Of a stretch of 64,000 nucleotides of DNA, positions 58,676 to 64,000 are shown piece by piece. The position numbers were made by a program, and so were the translations under genes. Origin of the DNA: Cordia subcordata (lineage: Eukaryota; Streptophyta; Magnoliopsida; Boraginales; Cordiaceae); assembly GCA_028554755.1 (NCBI GenBank), contig JAPTOF010000024.1, positions 6,029,001-6,093,000 on the forward strand. Direction: 5' to 3'. A model generated the notes under the pieces. That model saw only the letters and a list, made by a program, of their open reading frames with translations. It was not told the origin of the DNA and searched no databases. Numbering within the stretch: the first letter of the stretch is position 1; each line of letters begins with the position of its first letter.

Positions 58676-59191
58676 GCATGTGTTGTTAAATTTAACGCAA
58701 CATAAGGGCAATATATATTAATGATTGTTAATAAAGGCTATCATATTTTGGTTGAGCCCAACTTAAGTGATCTAATCAGGTTTAAATAATTTGGGACTTT
58801 ATGCATTTAATTAAAGTATGGGGTCTTATATGTAGACACCAAATTATTATTTCTACATTTGTGATGGGCCAAGTTAAAAATAATAAAAGTTAATGGGCAG
58901 TTAACTTATAAAAGATTATGGTCCCAAATTATACATACCTTTTCTTTTCTTTGCCACCCCATCAACAGAGATGAAGAGAGAAAATCTTAAGAGAAAAACT
59001 CTTAAAAAGAAGTTCGTGAAAATTTGGAAGACTAACCGAAAGACTAGTGATTTGTTTTACAATGGTCAATACAGATACGTACTCTTCCAATTTAGATAAT
59101 GTATTCTTGATGATCCAACATAAATGTTCTTTTGTTTTTTGTTTTTGTTTTTTGGTGATGATTTTCACCATTAAGATGATTTTCTAATAAA

Positions 59192-59205
59192 TGGTATGAG
59201 AGCCA
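59192..59205 (+). promoter_or_regulatory. Primer binding site of copia element 3
   Basis: TGGTATGAGAGCCA matches the initiator-Met tRNA complement (TGGTATCAGAGCC) with one change. Upstream the LTR has a TATA-like ttataaaag at 58906-58914. The region 59206-60195 is untranslated leader with no gene that I can support. Confidence 0.78.
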
Positions 59206-60195
59206 CTTTTATGTTGAATCATCAAGAATTAGAATTTATAATTCGTTTGTGTAATGATGGTGACGGGCTACAATTGTCTTTCGATTCTTTGGAAACATGT
59301 TTGTCATGTTTGGTTTTGACATCATATGCCATAAAATAATATTATATGGAACATGAACATCCTTTCATGTGTTTTAGTTTATATGCATGTTCATCCTTTA
59401 ACAACTATAAAACCATTTTTTTTTTTTTGTATTCACATGATCAGTGCCACATCTTGAATTCTTGCATAAGAGAAGCTTGTGAAATCTTTTTATGCAATTT
59501 CAATTCTCGAATCAGTGGCCATGTTATTTGAGATTTATTTATGGTAGTCATGAATGGCATGTACTTTGTGAAATTTGGTTGATAAGACGTCACTTTTTCT
59601 TTTTTTTTTGTTTATTTTCGGTTTTGTCCAGTCAAGTTAAGAACATGATTCGGATCATTAGACCCGACTAGACATTATACATATATATTCGGTGCAATTT
59701 TTAATTCAAATTTTGGAACTAATTTGAAATTTATATTATTCTCAAATGAATTAATTAAAACAATAAGTTCCCAAAGCAACCTCTCTTGTAGAAGTTAATT
59801 TAATTTGGAATATTAAATAGACATGGGTGCTTAATTTATGCAAATATTGGTCGGCCCAAAAGAAGGTCAATATTTGGCTGAAATTACACACCCATGTGGT
59901 GATAAGCATGTGACGATTATTTAGTATAACAAGTGAGCAATAAATCGATCCAAAGAAAGGTTTATTGTTTGACATGTGTTATTGTTAGTGTTTGATTACT
60001 ACACTAAGATACCACTTACAAGTCAAATTTTTTTGTCCAAAGACTCAATATTGATGTTATGTTCGGTATCTTGTGATGGGCCCTGCCATAATTTGAATTT
60101 GTCATTTGCATGATATGGTATTTAAGTGAGTTTTGTTTTTCTGTTTTATTTGTCTTATTCTTTGTTTAGTATCAAGTTTTGCTTCAAGTATCTCT

Positions 60196-61362
60196 GCGAG
60201 CATAAATACCATTCCATTCCTATGCTTCATGGCACTAATTTCAAGGCATGGCAAGGGAATGTCATGATAGTTCTCGGAATCATGGACCTAGACCTTGCTT
60301 TATGGGTTGATCAACTTGCTGCATTAACTGATAAGAGTCTGTTTGATGACAAGAGGGAGATGGAAAAGTGGGAATGATCGAACCGCATGAGTTTGATGGT
60401 CTTGAAAAGTGCTATTCCACAACCTTTTTGGGGCACTATGTTCGATGAGGTTACTACGGCTAAAGGTTTCCTTGAGCATCTCGAGAAAAGATTTGCCAAG
60501 AATTAAAAGACCGAAACAAGTATGCTTTAGCCAAAGCTTATCTCAATAAGGTATAAAGGACAAGGAAACATAAGGGAGCCATTATAGAAATATCTTACCT
60601 TGCTTCAAAATTGAAGGCACTCTAGTTGGAACTATCTGAAGACTTGTTAGTGCATTTAGTTTTGATATCTCTGCTGACACAATTCAATCAATTCAAGGTG
60701 TTATAACTATCAAAAGGAGTCTTGTGGTCTGTTTGGAATAATTTTATTTGAAATCTGAAATCTAATAAGTATCTTATAAGAAAAAAGTATTTGATGTAAT
60801 AAGAGTGTTCGGTCTAAAAGTCTTATTAACTTAATCTGAAATATTAAAATAAGTTGAATTGACCAAAATACCCTAAAATATCTAATAATGCCTTAAAACA
60901 TGAGGGTATTGATGGAAAGAAAAGTTTCATTAAACTTTCAAAAGTTCCAAGTGTGTCCCAAATAAGATATAAGATGCATGAGCCTTGCTTAAATTTTTAC
61001 ACTACAAATAAGTTGTCTTAAAATAAGTATCTTATCATAAGCCCAAAACAAACATGCTTTTTGACATAAGATATGAAATAAGATAAGATGCTTATGGTAA
61101 GCTGTAAACAAACACAACATTGGTCTCTTAATGAGCTCATTTCCCACTGTGTCCAATAAGACGAACTGTTGAAGCATGAGAAGACAGAAAGTGCTCACTT
61201 AGCCACTACATCTAAGGATAAAAAGGGCAAGAAAAGAAAGAAAGGAAAAGAAGCTGCGAGTACAGTACCATAGAAGAAACATCAAAAGGAACAATCTATG
61301 GATGGTTAATACTTTTGTGGGGCTATAGATCATAAGAAGAAACAATGTACCAACTATCACAC
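60196..61362 (+). pseudogene. gag relic of copia element 3
   Basis: The frame reads SIPMLHGTNFKAWQGNVMIV and LGIMDLDLALWVDQLAALTD, then SNRMSLMVLKSAIPQPFWGT and VTTAKGFLEHLEKRFAKN: the copia gag N-terminal and UBN2 blocks. After the MITE-like insertion, LNELISHCVQ-type sequence and a lysine-rich segment (KDKKGKKRKKGKEAAS-like, 61215-61262) precede a zinc knuckle YFCGAIDHKKKQCTNYH (61310-61360). The second nested element starts immediately after it. A stop at 60375 and further stops and frameshifts are present. Confidence 0.85.
60721..61120. mobile_element. MITE-like insertion in copia 3 gag
   Basis: About 400 bp of AT-rich DNA replaces continuous gag coding: gag resumes at ttggtctcttaatgagctca. 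The left end cttgtggtctgtttgg and the right end aaacaaacacaac are partly inverted repeats. Internal tracts such as gtatcttat recur in both orientations. A target duplication is doubtful (ggagtctt against ggtctctt, 6 of 8). Confidence 0.6.
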
Positions 61363-62480
61363 GGGATAGTTTTTTTTAACCTTATTTTTTTAAATGCTTC
61401 CAAAATTAACCCAATTTTTAAAGGGTTTGCAAAAATAGATTTTTCAAACTTTTGAAATTCGAATTCAAACTTCAAAAGTTCGATTATGTTTTTTTGCCCC
61501 CGTTCCCAAAAAAAACAATTTCGAACAAAAAAAATACAATTTCGAACTATCGAAGTTCGAAACCGAACTTTCGAAGTCCGAAAGTTGGCTTGCATAATTC
61601 GTGCAATGCAAATATATGAGGATTATATATATATTGTTAATACTTGGTTTACAAAATTGATTATATTTTTTAATATGCAATCTCTAATAATTGATTATAA
61701 TACTTTGATTAAAAAAGTAAAATAAAAAAAATGTATGGACATTAATAAAAAGGCATGTGCATGTGGCATTGACGGGAGAGGTGTATGTAATATACTTTAT
61801 GTAATATATATATATAGGGAATAAAATTATTAGATTAACAAATTATTTAATGAGGCAAATCTCTTGGGCAGAAAAAAAATTACATGACATAATTATAAGT
61901 TGCATTGATCAATTTGGCATGAACTCTCATTTATAATAATATACAAATAGATATTTCTAAACATGGTTTCTAAAATAACTAACAAAAAAATTAGATATTA
62001 TTATATGTACATGCCTTTTTATTAATGTCCATACATTTTTTTATTTTACTTTTTTAATCAAATATTATAATCAATTATTACATATTGCATATTAAAAAAT
62101 ATAATCAATTTTGCTAACCAAGTATTAACAATAAACAAAAATATATAAAAAAAATCCTCATCTATTTGTATTGCGTGAATTATGCCAAAGCCAACTTTTG
62201 AACTTTGAAAGTTTGGTTTCATATTTTTTGTTCAAAATTGTTTTTTTTAACAGGGGCAAAAAATATAATCGAACTTCTGAAGTTCGAATTCGAATTTTTG
62301 GAGTTCAAATTCGACTTTTGAAAGTTGGAAAAGTCTATTTTTGCAACTGAAGTTCGAATTCGAATTTTTGGAGTTCAAATTCGACTTTTGAAAGTTGGAA
62401 AAGTCTATTTTTGCAAACTCTTTAAAAACTGGGTTAATTTTGGAAGCATTTAAAAAAATAAGGTTAAAAAAAATTGTCCA
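61363..62480. mobile_element. Foldback Mutator-type MITE in copia 3
   Basis: This 1118-bp element consists of two inverted arms (61363 to about 61760, and about 62010 to 62480) around an AT-rich loop. The outer 70 bp of each arm are nearly identical when inverted (ttttttttaaccttattttt, then aaatgcttccaaaattaacc). It is flanked by a near-perfect 9-bp duplication CTATCACAC/CAATCACAC (61354-61362, 62481-62489), as for MULEs. The arms carry repeated TTCGAA-containing words. No protein is encoded. It lies exactly between two gag/protease blocks of copia element 3. Confidence 0.82.
62277..62416. repeat. 70-bp tandem duplication in the foldback element's right arm
   Basis: Two copies of a 70-bp unit (62277-62346 and 62347-62416), starting ctgaagttcgaattcgaatt and ending tctatttttgcaa, are essentially identical. 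The left arm has only one counterpart, so the duplication arose after the element's arms formed. Confidence 0.88.
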
Positions 62481-62489
62481 CAATCACAC

Positions 62490-62920
62490 ATGGCGTGCAA
62501 AGAAAGGTATGCTTCTTAATTTTGTTTGTTCTGACGTTGATTTGACTTCAGTACCTAGACACATGTGGTGGATAGATTCTGTGCAACAACTTACATCTGT
62601 GTGGTTATGCAGGGTTGCCTGAGTTGCCGAAAACTAAGTGGTGGTGAAAGATACATCTATATTGGCGACGGCAAGATGGTGGAAGTCAAGATGATATGAA
62701 CTTTTAGATTATTGTTAAGAACTGGCTTTTATTTGGATTTCAATGAGACTTTTGTTGTATCGTCATCCTTTAGGTGGAATTTAATTTCTATTTCTACTTT
62801 GGGCAAATTTGGATATAGTTGTTCATTTGGAAATAGAATATTTAGTCTTTTTCGTAATTATATTCAAAATTGGTTGGAAAAAGGTTCTTTATCTAGTTAG
62901 GATAATCTATATGCTAGATA
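62490..62920 (+). pseudogene. Protease relic of copia element 3
   Basis: Directly after the foldback element the frame reads WRAKKGMLLNFVCSDVDLTS and VPRHMWWIDS. The active-site Asp-Ser is present, but one base is missing right after it, so the frame shifts (VQQLTSVW). Later blocks read LLRTGFYLDFNETFVVSSSF and RWNLISISTLGKFGYSCSFG. The protease would process the polyprotein; the frameshift abolishes it. Confidence 0.8.
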
Positions 62921-62924
62921 CATT

Positions 62925-63998
62925 TGCCTCCTTTAATGAATCCTTGCATGTAAGTAAGCGAGGTGTAAAACGTAAATTAACTAATGAGAATTCTGCCTCG
63001 TTATGGCACAAGAGATTAGGTCAAATCTCCAAAAGGAGAATTGAGACACTTGTGTCAGATGGGATTCTCAATCCCTTTGACTTTATAGATTTTGATATGT
63101 GTGTGAATTGCATAAAGGGGAAACAGACAAATATCAGGAGATTAGGTGCCAATAGGACCTTGGACGTCTTAGAGCTTATACACGTATATAAACATTTGTG
63201 GACCATTTCCCACAGCTTCTTGGAATGGTCAACAATATTTTATAACATTCATAGACGATTTTTCACGATATGGCTATCTTTATCTCGTCTATGAAAAATC
63301 ACAGTCAATGGATGTGTTAAAAAATTGTAAGGCTAGAGTTGAGAATCAACTTAGCAAAAGGATTAACGGCAATAGATATGGCCATGGAGGTGAATACTAC
63401 AGGAGATATGATGATTCAAGTGAACAACTTCGAAGACCATTTGCTAAATTCTTAGAGGAACGCGGTATCGTTCCTTAATATATCATGCCAGGTTCACCTG
63501 GCATGAATGGTGTTGCTAAACGACGAAATAGAACACTTAAGGGCATGGTAAGGAGTATGATTAGTCATTCAACCTTATCATAATCACTTTGGGGGGAAGC
63601 ACTAAAGACCGCAACATATATACTTAACAGATTTCCAACTAAAGCAACTGCTAAGACCTTTTATGAGCTTTGGACAGGCAAGAAGCCTAGTTTGAGTCAT
63701 ACATATCTAGGGATGTCTAGCTGAGGCAAGGCCTTATTTGCCAAATAAAAAGAAATTAGACTCACGGACTGTCAACTGCTATTTTTGGATATTCTAAAAG
63801 ATCCAGGGGTTATAAGTTTTATGATCCCATGACTAAATCAATTTTCAAGATGAGAAATGTTCGGATCTTTGAGGATGTTGAGTTTGCAAAGGAAGAAAGA
63901 GTTAGAGACATTATCTTTGAAGAGGAACATGTTGATATTCCTATAATTGCTATTGATAATGATCAAGATCAAACTCTTTTACCTGACATTGTCCAAGA
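62925..63998 (+). pseudogene. Integrase relic of copia element 3, cut by the window end
   Basis: SASLWHKRLGQISKRRIETL with DMCVNCIKGK is the HHCC zinc module, with Gln where the second His is expected. FIDDFSRYGYLYLV carries D1. The D2 region reads RYGHGGEYYRRYDDSSEQLR (63376-63425), where Gly replaces the catalytic Asp. The third site reads MNGVAKRRNRTLKGMVRSMI, where Lys replaces the catalytic Glu. Downstream blocks include SLWGEALKTATYILN and ELWTGKKPSLSH. Stops (63294, 63477, 63581) and frameshifts add damage. Two of three catalytic acids and one zinc ligand are lost. Confidence 0.87.
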
Positions 63999-64000
63999 AA

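Larger units (their letters stand above)
58690..64000 (+). mobile_element. Ty1/copia retrotransposon 3, truncated by the window end
   Basis: The element has a presumed 5' LTR of about 500 bp ending near 59187, a primer site at 59192, a roughly 1-kb leader, then gag from about 60196, protease, and integrase to the end of the window. Two MITE-like insertions (60721-61120 and 61363-62480) interrupt gag. No second LTR is visible, so the left boundary is approximate and no target duplication can be tested. Coding parts contain many stops. Confidence 0.85.

Overview
The window is eukaryotic plant DNA, most likely from a eudicot: very AT-rich, dominated by plant-type LTR retrotransposons (Athila-lineage Ty3/gypsy with an Asp-tRNA primer site, Ty1/copia with initiator-Met primer sites), MULE, hAT and Harbinger-like DNA transposons, a tRNA-derived SINE, and a plant-specific GeBP-like gene. 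I see no rRNA, tRNA gene, CRISPR array or bacterial operon. I cannot name the species.
Layout. 1-3.97 kb: one apparently intact small gene (GeBP/STOREKEEPER-like DNA-binding protein, minus strand) in otherwise empty DNA. 3.97-9.84 kb: a ~1.96-kb unit repeated three times head to tail. 10.5-21.6 kb: a complete but decayed Athila-type retrotransposon with both LTRs, PBS, gag-pro-RT-RH-IN relics and a perfect TGCAT target duplication. 22.1-23.96 kb: a hAT transposon with an 8-bp target duplication, an antisense transposase relic and a nested MITE. 24.8-43.9 kb: an unprocessed pseudogene of an ABCF3/GCN20-type ABC-F ATPase whose exons are spread over 19 kb. Its introns and one exon have received a Ty1/copia element (itself split by an Athila-family solo LTR in the third codon of gag), a 5.3-kb TIR element carrying a short LTR element, a SINE, a foldback MITE and a copia solo LTR. 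46.8-58.3 kb: a three-layer nest in which a copia gag is interrupted by an internally deleted Athila derivative (minus strand), whose LTR is interrupted by a 7.2-kb MULE. 58.4-58.7 kb: the tail of a LINE-type zf-RVT protein. 58.7-64 kb: a third copia element running off the window, with two nested MITE-like insertions.
Most unusual content. The MULE (48612-55817) carries two convergent pseudogenes: a full-frame MuDR-type transposase (minus) broken only by nonsense codons, and a spliced plant-mobile-domain (PMD/MAIN-like) gene (plus). A 35-bp minisatellite lies where their 3' ends meet, and the subterminal regions carry repeated copies of a CTATTCAATAGCCGAAA-type motif. The long ABCF3 fossil is the other main discovery, because nested insertions hide it from ORF-based annotation.
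Working together: almost nothing here is a functioning pathway. The window is a layered record of insertions, and target duplications plus interrupted reading frames allow their order to be read. Only the GeBP-like gene looks potentially functional.
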